Source of the DNA: Acidobacteriota bacterium
GTDB taxonomy: Bacteria; Acidobacteriota; Terriglobia; Terriglobales; Acidobacteriaceae
Direction of reading: 5' to 3'
Length of the DNA: 64,000 nt
NCBI GenBank assembly: GCA_021851335.1
Contig: JAJZEA010000011.1
Span: 1 to 64,000 of the forward strand
Shown in pieces: positions 22,127 through 33,873 of this stretch. The notes under the pieces are model-generated. The model searched no databases. It worked only from the letters and a program-made list of their open reading frames with translations, and was not told the origin of the DNA. Numbering within the stretch: the stretch's first letter is position 1; each line of letters opens with the position of its first letter. Position numbers and translations under genes: made by a program.

Positions 22127-24348
22127 ATCTACGCCGCTGGTTGGCCCGTAAATCCGGTCTGGATACGCGCGTCGAAGAATACGCCTTTGCTGCCGATCCC
22201 GTGCTGGGCCACACCGCGACGGCGCGCCTGGCGGAGCGCTGGGTGAATACGACCTGCGGGTACTGCTCGGTGGGCTGCGGGATGCAGATCGGTGTGCGCG
22301 AGGGCCGCGCGGTGAGTGTGCGTGGCAACCCGGAGCATCCGGTGAATCGCGGTCGTTTGTGTCCGAAGGGACTGGCCGAGCATCATGCGATCTCCGCCGA
22401 AGGCCGCGCCCGGGAACCGCTGCTGCGTCGGGATGGCAGGCTGGTTCGCGTCCCGTGGACAGAGGCGATCGAGACCATGGTTACCCGCTTCCAGCAGGTG
22501 CAGGAGCGGTATGGCGCGGACTCTCTGGGTGTAATCAGCACGGGCCAGCTTGTGACCGAAGAATTCTATGCGCTGGGCAAGCTGGTGCAGCTTGGCTTTG
22601 GCACGGCGAATTATGACGGCAACACGACGTTGTGTATGTCGACGGCGGTGGCGGGTTATAAGCGTTCCTTTGGCAGCGATGGGCCGCCGGGCGCTTACGA
22701 CGATTTCGCTGCGGCCGACTTCATTTTGCTGATCGGGGCAAATATCGCGGACAATCATCCGATTCTGTGTGCGCGCCTGGAGCCAAACGAAGCGCGGACG
22801 CTGGTGGTGGCTGATCCACGCGTGACCAAGACGGCGATGATGGCTGACCTGTATCTGCCGGTGAAGCCTCGGTCGGATCTGGCCCTGCTGAATGCCATGT
22901 TGAGGATCGTGCTGGACGAGCAGCTTTACAACGCGGAGTATGTGGCTCGCCACACTCGCGGACTGGACGAACTGCGTGCTTCGCTGGCGGCGTTTTCACT
23001 GGAGGATGCGGCAGAGATCACCGGGCTGAGCCAGTCTCTCATTCGCCAGGTTGCGTTGTTGTATGCGCGGGCGAAGCGACCGATGGTGGCCTGGACGATG
23101 GGCGTGAACCACAGCACCAAAGGTACGGAGACGGTGAATGCGATCAACAATCTGGCGCTGCTGTTTGGCCATGTGGGCCAGCCGGGCGCTTCGCCGTTTT
23201 CCATCACCGGGCAGTGCAATGCGATGGGTACGCGCGAGGCGGGCTTTGCGAGTAGTTTGCCAGGATATCGCAAGTTTGAATCAGAGGCAGACCGCGAAGA
23301 GCTGGCCAAACTGTGGAACCTTCCCTTGGAGCGTATTCCATCGGCGCGCGGGCTGGCGTATCCGGACATCATCGAAGCCGCGGTTGCCGGGCGGATCAGG
23401 GCGTTGTGGATTCTGGGAACGAATCCGCTGGTTTCGTTTCCCAACGTCGATGTGCTTCGGCAGGCGCTGGATCGGCTGGATTTTCTGGTCGTGCAGGATG
23501 GTTTTCATCCAACGCCGACAACGGAGTTGGCCGACCTGGTATTGCCCGCTGCGATCTGGGGTGAAAAAGAGGGTACATACACCAACTCTGAGCGCCGCGT
23601 GAGCAAAGTGAATGCTGCTGTTGCCCCGCCCGGGGAAGCGCGCTCGGACTTTGATATTTTTCTGGCGGTGGCGGAGCGTCTGGGGTGCCGCGAGGCGATT
23701 TTTCCGTCCTGGAAATCGCCTGCGGATGCGTTTGAGGAGTGGCGGCGAATTTCCGCTGGGCGGCTGTGCGATTACTCCGGAATCAGCTACGAAGCGCTGG
23801 AGAGAGTGCACGGGATTCAGTGGCCTTTGGCGGCGAATTCGATCGAGTCGCCTGAGGCGACGCGCCGACTCTATGGCAATGGCCGCTTTGCGACCGACGA
23901 TGGGCGAGCGCGGCTGATTGCGACAGCGTGGACGCCGTTTCCGGAGCAGCCTTCGCCGGAGTATCCGTTGGTGCTGAATACCGGACGGACGGTCGAGCAC
24001 TGGCACACGCGGACCAAGACCGGCGCGATTTCGATTTTGCAGAGGATGGCTCCGCGGGCCTGGCTGGAGATGAATCCACTCGATGCGCAGCGACTGGAGC
24101 TGCGCCCTCACGATCCGGTGGAGGTGATTTCAGCGCGCGGCCGGGTGAGCCGTGTGGAGTTGCGAATTACGGAAATTGTCGCGCCGGGACAGGTTTTTTT
24201 GCCGTTTCACTTTGCCGAAAGCAATGCCAATCAGATTACCCAGAGCGCCTTTGATCCGATCTCACGCGAGCCGAACTTCAAGCAGTGCGCGGTTCGTGTG
24301 GAGCGAAGTCCGATGAGTGCGCGAGAGCGGGCGCGAAAGCGCCGTTGA
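22123..24348 (+). CDS. nasA: Assimilatory nitrate reductase catalytic subunit (molybdopterin oxidoreductase)
   Basis: The 741-residue protein has an N-terminal [4Fe-4S] motif (Cys45, Cys48, Cys52 and Cys80 in CGYCSVGC and RLCPKG) and the molybdopterin domains of the NasA/NarB/FdhF group. Supporting segments are MGVNHSTKGTETVNAINNLALLFG, ITGQCNAMGTREAG, LNTGRTVEHWHTRTKTG and FHFAESNANQ. It should reduce nitrate to nitrite. There is no Tat signal, so it acts in the cytoplasm. The start at ATG 22123 overlaps the stop of the iron-sulfur/anchor fusion and has GGAGG upstream; the longer frame from 21967 is rejected. Context with narK and nirA separates it from formate dehydrogenases. Confidence 0.9.
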   Translation: MNLRRWLARKSGLDTRVEEYAFAADPVLGHTATARLAERWVNTTCGYCSVGCGMQIGVREGRAVSVRGNPEHPVNRGRLCPKGLAEHHAISAEGRAREPLLRRDGRLVRVPWTEAIETMVTRFQQVQERYGADSLGVISTGQLVTEEFYALGKLVQLGFGTANYDGNTTLCMSTAVAGYKRSFGSDGPPGAYDDFAAADFILLIGANIADNHPILCARLEPNEARTLVVADPRVTKTAMMADLYLPVKPRSDLALLNAMLRIVLDEQLYNAEYVARHTRGLDELRASLAAFSLEDAAEITGLSQSLIRQVALLYARAKRPMVAWTMGVNHSTKGTETVNAINNLALLFGHVGQPGASPFSITGQCNAMGTREAGFASSLPGYRKFESEADREELAKLWNLPLERIPSARGLAYPDIIEAAVAGRIRALWILGTNPLVSFPNVDVLRQALDRLDFLVVQDGFHPTPTTELADLVLPAAIWGEKEGTYTNSERRVSKVNAAVAPPGEARSDFDIFLAVAERLGCREAIFPSWKSPADAFEEWRRISAGRLCDYSGISYEALERVHGIQWPLAANSIESPEATRRLYGNGRFATDDGRARLIATAWTPFPEQPSPEYPLVLNTGRTVEHWHTRTKTGAISILQRMAPRAWLEMNPLDAQRLELRPHDPVEVISARGRVSRVELRITEIVAPGQVFLPFHFAESNANQITQSAFDPISREPNFKQCAVRVERSPMSARERARKRR

Positions 24349-24402
24349 ATTCACGGAGCAGGAATATCTCAAGCAGGAATAAATGAACCCAGGAGGACAC
24401 GG

Positions 24403-25680
24403 ATGCACAAAAAATCATTTCTGGCGAGCGGCCATCTTCCCACGCTGTTTTCGGCCTTTCTCTACTTTGATGTGAGCTTTATGGTGTGGGTGTTGTTTGG
24501 CCCGATGACTCCGTTTATCGCCGACCACATGACCCTGTCGGCGACGCAAAAGGGTTTGCTGACAGCCATTCCGCTGCTGGGCGGATCGTTCTTCCGACCC
24601 ATCCTGGGGTTGCTGGCGGATCGTGTGGGCGGCCGACGCGCGGGACTGACGGGCCTCGCGTTGACGCTGCTTCCGCTGCTGCTGGGCTGGCGAGCGGCGC
24701 ATACGCTGGGCGAGCTGTATCTGATTGGATTTCTGCTGGGGATTGCAGGAGCCAGCTTCGCGGTGGCGCTTCCACTGGCGGGCCGCTGGTTTCCTGCCGA
24801 GCATCAAGGGCTGGCCATGGGCATTGCGGGAGCAGGGAACTCAGGCACGCTGCTGATTACATTTTTTGGTCCGCGCCTGGCCCAGCACCTTGGCTGGCAC
24901 GCCGTTTTTGGCCTTTGTCTGTTACCGATTACGCTCACCCTTGTCGCCTTCGCCTGGCTGGCTCGCGACTGTCCGTCGACGGCTCCGCCCAAGCCCTGGT
25001 CCAGCTACGCACGGCTCTTCGCCCAGTCCGATACGTGGCGGCTCTGCTTCCTTTACAGCCTCACTTTTGGCGGCTTTGTCGGCCTTGCCAGCTTTCTTTC
25101 CGTCTTCTTTCACGACCAGTACCACCTCACTAAGGTGCAGGCCGGAGATGCGACGACGCTGGTTGTGCTGGCGGGGAGCTTTTTACGTCCAGTGGGCGGG
25201 TGGCTGGGCGATCGCTTTGGCGGCTACCGTTTGCTGCTGACGTTCTTTGGCCTGGTGGCGATGGGGCTGGGGCTGGTGGGAACACTGCCGCCAATTCCAG
25301 TTGTGCTGCCAACGCTCTTTCTGGTGATGGGTTTGCTGGGGATGGGCAATGGAGCGGTCTTTCAGATCGCGCCGCAGCGATTTCCGCGCGAGATGGAGCT
25401 GATGACGGGCATTGTGGGTGCAGCAGGCGGCTTGGGCGGATTCTTTCTGCCGTCCGCGCTGGGAGAGATGAAAGACATCTTTGGCAGCTATGGAGCAGGA
25501 CTGATGGCGTTTGCGATTATCTTTGCGCTCAGTGCGCTGTTGCTGCTGGAGTTTGGCGTGGTCTGGAGCGCGCGATGGACGCCGGAGGCAAGGATGCGAA
25601 CGATGACGTTTTCCTGGCGCGGTGTTGGTGGTGGGGCAGTGCAGGAGCCGACGCTGGAAACGAAGCCGCTCGCGGAGTGA
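24403..25680 (+). CDS. narK: NarK-type nitrate/nitrite MFS transporter
   Basis: The 425-residue protein has twelve predicted membrane helices and the nitrate-signature regions of the NNP family: FMVWVLFGPMTPFI, LLGIAGASFAVALPLAGRWFP, AMGIAGAGNSGTL, and in the second half MGLLGMGNGAVFQIAPQRFP and GIVGAAGGLGGFFLP. Conserved arginines lie in the membrane segments. It should import nitrate or exchange nitrate and nitrite across the inner membrane. AGGAGG at 24391-24396 precedes the ATG and it follows nasA by 54 bases, so it is likely the last gene of the + strand operon. Confidence 0.92.
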   Translation: MHKKSFLASGHLPTLFSAFLYFDVSFMVWVLFGPMTPFIADHMTLSATQKGLLTAIPLLGGSFFRPILGLLADRVGGRRAGLTGLALTLLPLLLGWRAAHTLGELYLIGFLLGIAGASFAVALPLAGRWFPAEHQGLAMGIAGAGNSGTLLITFFGPRLAQHLGWHAVFGLCLLPITLTLVAFAWLARDCPSTAPPKPWSSYARLFAQSDTWRLCFLYSLTFGGFVGLASFLSVFFHDQYHLTKVQAGDATTLVVLAGSFLRPVGGWLGDRFGGYRLLLTFFGLVAMGLGLVGTLPPIPVVLPTLFLVMGLLGMGNGAVFQIAPQRFPREMELMTGIVGAAGGLGGFFLPSALGEMKDIFGSYGAGLMAFAIIFALSALLLLEFGVVWSARWTPEARMRTMTFSWRGVGGGAVQEPTLETKPLAE

Positions 25681-25759
25681 CACCAAAATCAAACGCATCG
25701 GATGCGCTGGAAAATCAGATCATCTTCGTTTGGGGAACGTTCAGGATAGAAAGTGAATC

Positions 25760-25846
25760 TGGTGCCGAAGAGAGGACTTGAACCTCCACACCCTTGCGAG
25801 TACATGGACCTGAACCATGCGCGTCTGCCAATTCCGCCACTTCGGC
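25760..25846 (-). tRNA. tRNA-Leu (anticodon CAG)
   Basis: The - strand reads GCCGAAG at the 5' end pairing with CTTCGGC before an encoded ACCA end, with a D-arm GGCGGAATTGGCAGAC, an anticodon stem CATGG/CCATG holding loop TTCAGGT (anticodon CAG, codon CUG), a long class II variable arm, and a T-arm with GGTTCAAGTCC. The long variable arm and 87-base length agree with tRNA-Leu. Confidence 0.96.
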
Positions 25847-25895
25847 ACGTGCTAGTGAACTGAAGAAATTCAGTTGGGCAGCAAGTATGAGTTTC

Positions 25896-25938
25896 GCAAA
25901 AGCCGCGCCGAGTGTCAAATGCGCGGCGCGGCTTTTGC
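25896..25938. terminator. Perfect 15-bp hairpin terminator between osmC and tRNA-Leu
   Basis: GCAAAAGCCGCGCCG (25896-25910) pairs perfectly with its inverse at 25924-25938 around a 13-base loop, and the arm ends give TTTTGC on either strand. It lies eight bases after the osmC stop on the - strand. Confidence 0.85.
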
Positions 25939-25946
25939 AGGCGGGG

Positions 25947-26378
25947 TTAAACGAGCTTGGCGTCGAGCACAATCTCGGTATTGTTGGCGAACAGCTTCGA
26001 GATGGGGCAGCCGCTTTTTGCATTGGCCGCTGCGGTGTCAAACACTTCCTTGGTTGCGCCGGGAACCGAGGCGGTGGTGGTCAGCGTGATGCGCGTGATG
26101 GCGAATCCGCCATCGACCTTGCCCAGCGTGACGGCGGCGTGGGTTTCGATCTTGGTCGGCGTCAGTCCTGAACCGCCCAGTTGCGCGCCCAGCGCCATCG
26201 AGAAGCAGCTCGCGTGGGCTGCCGCAATCATCTCTTCCGGAGTGGTACCCGTTTCCGCGCCTTCAAATCGTGTCTGGAACGAGTAATTTGCGTTCGACAG
26301 GACGCCGGTTGCGGTGCTGATGGTGCCTTTGCCCTCTTTCAGAGAGCCAGTCCAGACTGCGCTTGCTTTGCTTGCCAT
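25947..26378 (-). CDS. osmC: OsmC-family thiol peroxidase
   Basis: The 143-residue protein is of normal OsmC length. The two redox cysteines are Cys58 in AAAHASCFSMAL and Cys124 in KSGCPISK, as expected for OsmC/Ohr enzymes that reduce organic hydroperoxides in the cytoplasm. The N-terminus ASAVWTGSLKEGKGTI and GTTPEEMIAAAHA fit the OsmC rather than the Ohr branch. ATG 26378 is used because AAGGAG stands nine bases upstream; the frame extends further but without support. It is monocistronic. Confidence 0.93.
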   Translation of the reverse strand: MASKASAVWTGSLKEGKGTISTATGVLSNANYSFQTRFEGAETGTTPEEMIAAAHASCFSMALGAQLGGSGLTPTKIETHAAVTLGKVDGGFAITRITLTTTASVPGATKEVFDTAAANAKSGCPISKLFANNTEIVLDAKLV

Positions 26379-26672
26379 ACTTGTTTGCTCCTTGCCCTCA
26401 CGGGTCATGCTCATCGGTGATTTTTTCGCTGGTCGTGCGGGGAAGACCGCGGCTCGAACTTCAAATGCCGTTTGTGCAGGCTTCTCTGCTGCGAGATCGC
26501 CAACCAGCGGCGATTGGGAACGGTTGCGCACCCCTGGGTGGGGTACCTGTCACTATGCTAATCTCTCGGCGCGGCTTCGCGCGAACCGTTTCCGGCAGAA
26601 TCGGGCTGCGCGGCTGCAAGCACAGGTGAAATATACTCAATCTTAGCGCCTCTGCGCACGAAGAAATCCTTC

Positions 26673-27599
26673 ATGACCACGCTCAAAACTTCGCTGATTC
26701 AGTCGATGGCTCAGGCCGCCGAACGCGCCTCGCTTGTCCTGGTGACCACAACCGAGGGAAAGGACTTTCACGGCCACCCGACAACCATCTTTGAACTGGC
26801 GCGCAAGGGGGATGGGACCGGTCGCACGCTCCATCTGGAGCTGAGCGAGCAGTTTGATTTTGATCGACCGGAGCTGTTGCCCGCGATGACGGCTCATCTG
26901 GCCGAAGAGGCCAAACGGCTACGCAATCCGGTTCCCAACGCAGCGGTTACGCTGGCCGGGCTTCCGGTTGCCTTTCGCAACTTTCGCTGGCCGTTTCATC
27001 GCTCGACATCCGGTGCCGATAGCTTCATCGTCCACGGAGAAATCCACCTGGAAGACGGTACCAACTCGCCGCTGCACGCAAAGATCGCAGCGGCCATGAC
27101 CGTTACCTTCGCGGACATTGTTCCCGCGCCGGAGCAACCCTACGCTGAGGCGTTTTTGTACAACGCTGTTCGCAAGACACTCGATCAGGGACAACTGGAG
27201 TTGGTCAAGAGCGGCAACCGTCAGCCGGTGCCGATTACCACGCGGTACTTCAGCCCATGGCAGCGAAAGTTTTTCTTTACGGATACCGATGATGCGGCGC
27301 GGCTTCAGTATCTGCTGCTGAAATGCTTCTGGCTTTCCGGTGTTCTGGGCAACGGTGAGCCGGTGTGGATCGCCGACCCGCGCGATGCTCAGTATCTGAA
27401 TACGACCGAGGCCGATCTGCTGCGCATGGCCGCCGATGAAGCAGGCCAGGGACTGCTTGCTCTTGGTGGCGAGTATGCCAGCGCCACGCCTGCGCTAATG
27501 AAGCGCGCCGAGGAGTTCCGCACCCGGCTTGACGAGGCACTGGCCATTACCAAACCCAGCTTCAATGAAGCGATGCGCTCCGGCCACGCCAATATGTAG
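26673..27599 (+). CDS. Conserved hypothetical protein, 308 residues, unrecognised
   Basis: I do not recognise the family. The protein has no signal peptide and no membrane segment, so it is probably cytoplasmic. It is a mixed alpha/beta sequence with segments such as FRWPFHRSTSGADSF and PVPITTRYFSPWQRKFF and a C-terminal helical part. The codon pattern matches the neighbours and the start has a weak AAGAAA site. The 294-base region shared with divergent osmC shows a short CACCCC/GGGGT repeat near 26535 and nothing else clear. It converges with the tricorn-like gene 26 bases beyond its stop. Confidence 0.65.
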   Translation: MTTLKTSLIQSMAQAAERASLVLVTTTEGKDFHGHPTTIFELARKGDGTGRTLHLELSEQFDFDRPELLPAMTAHLAEEAKRLRNPVPNAAVTLAGLPVAFRNFRWPFHRSTSGADSFIVHGEIHLEDGTNSPLHAKIAAAMTVTFADIVPAPEQPYAEAFLYNAVRKTLDQGQLELVKSGNRQPVPITTRYFSPWQRKFFFTDTDDAARLQYLLLKCFWLSGVLGNGEPVWIADPRDAQYLNTTEADLLRMAADEAGQGLLALGGEYASATPALMKRAEEFRTRLDEALAITKPSFNEAMRSGHANM

Positions 27600-27625
27600 A
27601 GTGGCTGAAGCGCATCGTTCCGGAG

Positions 27626-31069
<3,444 letters not shown>

Positions 31070-31311
31070 CGTCTGTCCTCCTTCAACATTCCGGTTACTC
31101 GTTCTTTTTTCGATTTGCCCATGCAGACTACATCCCGGCTTTGAGGGAGACAAGGAAAATCTTTCCCGCGCTCGCAGCGGGTCATCGGGAACCGGCTCCA
31201 GAGTGATTGCGTAACTCTTAGCAGCCTTCGCGTCTCTGGCTGTCCTGCTCGTCTTTCAGGCGCGGGATCTCTCGGATACCATGAAGGAAGAATCTTCGGG
31301 GTGCGACCCTC

Positions 31312-32538
31312 ATGGCTTTTCGTGAAGCACTGATGCTGGCTCTGCAATCGCTTTGGGCCAACAAGATGCGTTCCATTCTCACGCTCATTGGCGTGGTGAT
31401 GGGCGTCGCTTCGGTCATCATGGTCATCACCCTCACCAACACGGCCAACGCCTACTTTGGCACGAAGCTCTCCGGCTACGGCGCCGATGTCTTCACCGTT
31501 GCGCGCTCCTCCAGCGTCATCTTCAGCGCCGATGAATACTTCAAATTTCAGAAACGCAAGATCGTCCGGTATGAGGATTACCTAGCCGTGAAACAGGCCT
31601 GCACTCTTTGTAAAGAGGTGGGCACACAGGATGATCGCAGCACCAATGTTGTTCATGATGGCAAATCAAGCACCAATACCGACGTTCGCGGCTACACGCC
31701 GACAATGTTTTCCTTGAACAATCTGAACATTGCCGAGGGACGCGCGCTGACGGATGCGGATATGGATCATGCGACACATAACGCAGTGGTCGGCTATGAC
31801 ATTGTGGATAACATTCTGGGCGATGGCGATCCCATTGGCAAGGAACTGCGCGTGGATGGCGTGCCCTACACCATCGTGGGCGTGGGTGAGCGACAGGGCA
31901 AAACGCTCGGCCAGTCGCAGGATAACTGGGTGTCGATTCCGCTCAGTACTTATCAGCAGACCTATGGCACCAGTACTTCGCTGGTCATCTACTGCCGTGT
32001 GGATGGCGGGGCTGACGTGATGAGCCGGGCTGAGGATCAGGTGCGCGTGCTGATGCGGACGCGCCGGCATGATCTGCCAGGAGCCGATGACAGCTTTCAG
32101 CTCGAAACCAATGACACCTTTCTGCAAATCTGGAAACAGATCAGCCAGCTTTTCGCTTTCATCGTGCTCGGGCTGGCTTCGATCGCGCTGGTTGTCGGCG
32201 GCGTGGTCATCATGAACATCATGCTTGTTTCGGTGACGGAACGCACGCGTGAGATCGGCGTGCGCAAAGCGCTGGGCGCGCGTCAGCGTGATGTGCTGCT
32301 CCAGTTTCTGATCGAGTCGGCGTTGATGGCCACGCTCGGCGGAGTCATTGGCATCCTGCTCGGGGTCGGCGCAGCCGAGGGCATCACGCTCATCTTTGGC
32401 ATCTCGGTCTCGCTGTCGGTATGGTCCATTGTGCTGGGGCTGTTCATGGCTGCGGGAACCGGCATCTTCTTTGGCGTTTATCCGGCCAGCAAAGCCGCTA
32501 AACTTGACCCTATCGTCGCGCTCCGCGCCGACGCCTGA
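31312..32538 (+). CDS. MacB/FtsX-type ABC transporter permease (first of a pair)
   Basis: The 408-residue protein has the MacB layout: one N-terminal membrane helix (RSILTLIGVVMGVASVIMVITL), a periplasmic MacB core domain (about residues 45-275), and an FtsX domain of three helices containing NIMLVSVTERTREIGVRKALGAR and GVYPASKAAKLDPIVALR. It is a complete permease but lacks the ATPase domain, and no ATPase gene is adjacent in the window. It is followed 18 bases later by a second similar permease, so the two may form a heterodimer. In Acidobacteriota such permeases are numerous; a mechanotransmission or export role is a family-level inference. Confidence 0.9.
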   Translation: MAFREALMLALQSLWANKMRSILTLIGVVMGVASVIMVITLTNTANAYFGTKLSGYGADVFTVARSSSVIFSADEYFKFQKRKIVRYEDYLAVKQACTLCKEVGTQDDRSTNVVHDGKSSTNTDVRGYTPTMFSLNNLNIAEGRALTDADMDHATHNAVVGYDIVDNILGDGDPIGKELRVDGVPYTIVGVGERQGKTLGQSQDNWVSIPLSTYQQTYGTSTSLVIYCRVDGGADVMSRAEDQVRVLMRTRRHDLPGADDSFQLETNDTFLQIWKQISQLFAFIVLGLASIALVVGGVVIMNIMLVSVTERTREIGVRKALGARQRDVLLQFLIESALMATLGGVIGILLGVGAAEGITLIFGISVSLSVWSIVLGLFMAAGTGIFFGVYPASKAAKLDPIVALRADA

Positions 32539-32556
32539 AACCGGGAGAACGCAAGT

Positions 32557-33813
32557 ATGGCTCAGGGACAAACTCGCGAATCGATTCGCATGGCGCTCGA
32601 GACACTGCGCGTCAACAAGCTGCGCTCCGGGTTGACGATTCTGGGCATCGTCATCGGCGTCACTTCCGTCATCTCGATCTCATCGATCATCAACGGGCTG
32701 AACAACCGCGTCTCGGATTTTGTGAATTCTCTCGGGACCAATGTCTATTGGATTTTTCATCTTCCGGTCATCGGCGTGCAGCCCACCGCGGAGATGCTGG
32801 CGCGCAAGAAGCTTACTGTGGAAGATGCATACGCGCTGCGCGCTCTGCCGCATGTCATCGCCTCCGACGCATCCAAGCAGTACACCAAATCGCAGTTTCG
32901 CGTGGGAGATGTTTCGGTCAAATACATGGGCGAAAAAGTCGCCGGTGCCATCCTGCAGGGAAGCACCGCGCAGATTGCCACCACCGACGATATCGATCTC
33001 GTGGAAGGACGCTGGTTTAGTGACGCTGAGGATAAGCGACATGCCAAGGTCTGCCTGCTGGGCTATGACACCTGGAACGATCTCTTTCACGGCGCCAGCG
33101 CCGTGGGCAAAGAGGTCAATGTGGAGACCGGCCTGTATACGGTGATCGGCGTGGCCACCAAGCGCAAGCAGCCCTTCGGCGGCGGACGCAATCCGCAGGA
33201 CAACATTGTTTACTTTCCGCTGGGTACCTTTGAGAACATCCATCCCGAGGTGAAGGATGTCTGGGTCAGCGTGAAGTTTGACGATCCCAAGTTCAAGCCG
33301 CTGGTCCACGAAGAGATTCGCGAGATGCTGCGCGTGCGCCGTCGCGTCAAAGTGGATTCAGAAGACGATTTTGAAATCTTCGGCCCGGATTCGCTTGCGC
33401 GCCTGTGGGGGCAGCTTTCGAGCGGACTGTTTCTCTTCATGCTTGCCGTTTCCAGCGTGGGGTTGATGGTGGGCGGGGTCGGCGTGATGAACATCATGCT
33501 GGTGTCGGTCACGGAACGCACGCGCGAGATCGGCATCCGTAAGGCATTGGGCGCGACGAAGCGCACGATCCTGGTGCAGTTCACCACGGAGGCCATCACG
33601 CTATGCGCGGTTGGAGGCGTTCTGGGCGTCCTCGTCGGCACCATCATCACTTACATCGTGTACTTCCTGCCGATTGGATTGCCGGCGACTGTTTCGCTTT
33701 TGTGGATTGCAATTGGCCTGATCGTTGCCTGTGCGATTGGCCTGGTGTTTGGCATCTACCCGGCATGGAAAGCTGCCAATCTCGATCCCATCGAAGCGCT
33801 TCGCTATGAGTAG
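32557..33813 (+). CDS. MacB/FtsX-type ABC transporter permease (second of a pair)
   Basis: The 418-residue protein has the same architecture as the preceding gene: an N-terminal helix (LRSGLTILGIVIGVTSVISIS), a MacB periplasmic core domain and a C-terminal FtsX domain with GVMNIMLVSVTERTREIGIRKALGAT and FGIYPAWKAANLDPIEALRYE. GGGAGA lies upstream of the ATG. The two genes are diverged copies and most likely act as partners with an ATPase encoded elsewhere. Confidence 0.9.
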   Translation: MAQGQTRESIRMALETLRVNKLRSGLTILGIVIGVTSVISISSIINGLNNRVSDFVNSLGTNVYWIFHLPVIGVQPTAEMLARKKLTVEDAYALRALPHVIASDASKQYTKSQFRVGDVSVKYMGEKVAGAILQGSTAQIATTDDIDLVEGRWFSDAEDKRHAKVCLLGYDTWNDLFHGASAVGKEVNVETGLYTVIGVATKRKQPFGGGRNPQDNIVYFPLGTFENIHPEVKDVWVSVKFDDPKFKPLVHEEIREMLRVRRRVKVDSEDDFEIFGPDSLARLWGQLSSGLFLFMLAVSSVGLMVGGVGVMNIMLVSVTERTREIGIRKALGATKRTILVQFTTEAITLCAVGGVLGVLVGTIITYIVYFLPIGLPATVSLLWIAIGLIVACAIGLVFGIYPAWKAANLDPIEALRYE

Positions 33814-33873
33814 CGGGGAAGTCTCCACGGCAGGGTGTATGGTGGTGTATGGTTTGTCCATCGGAGACTTTTT

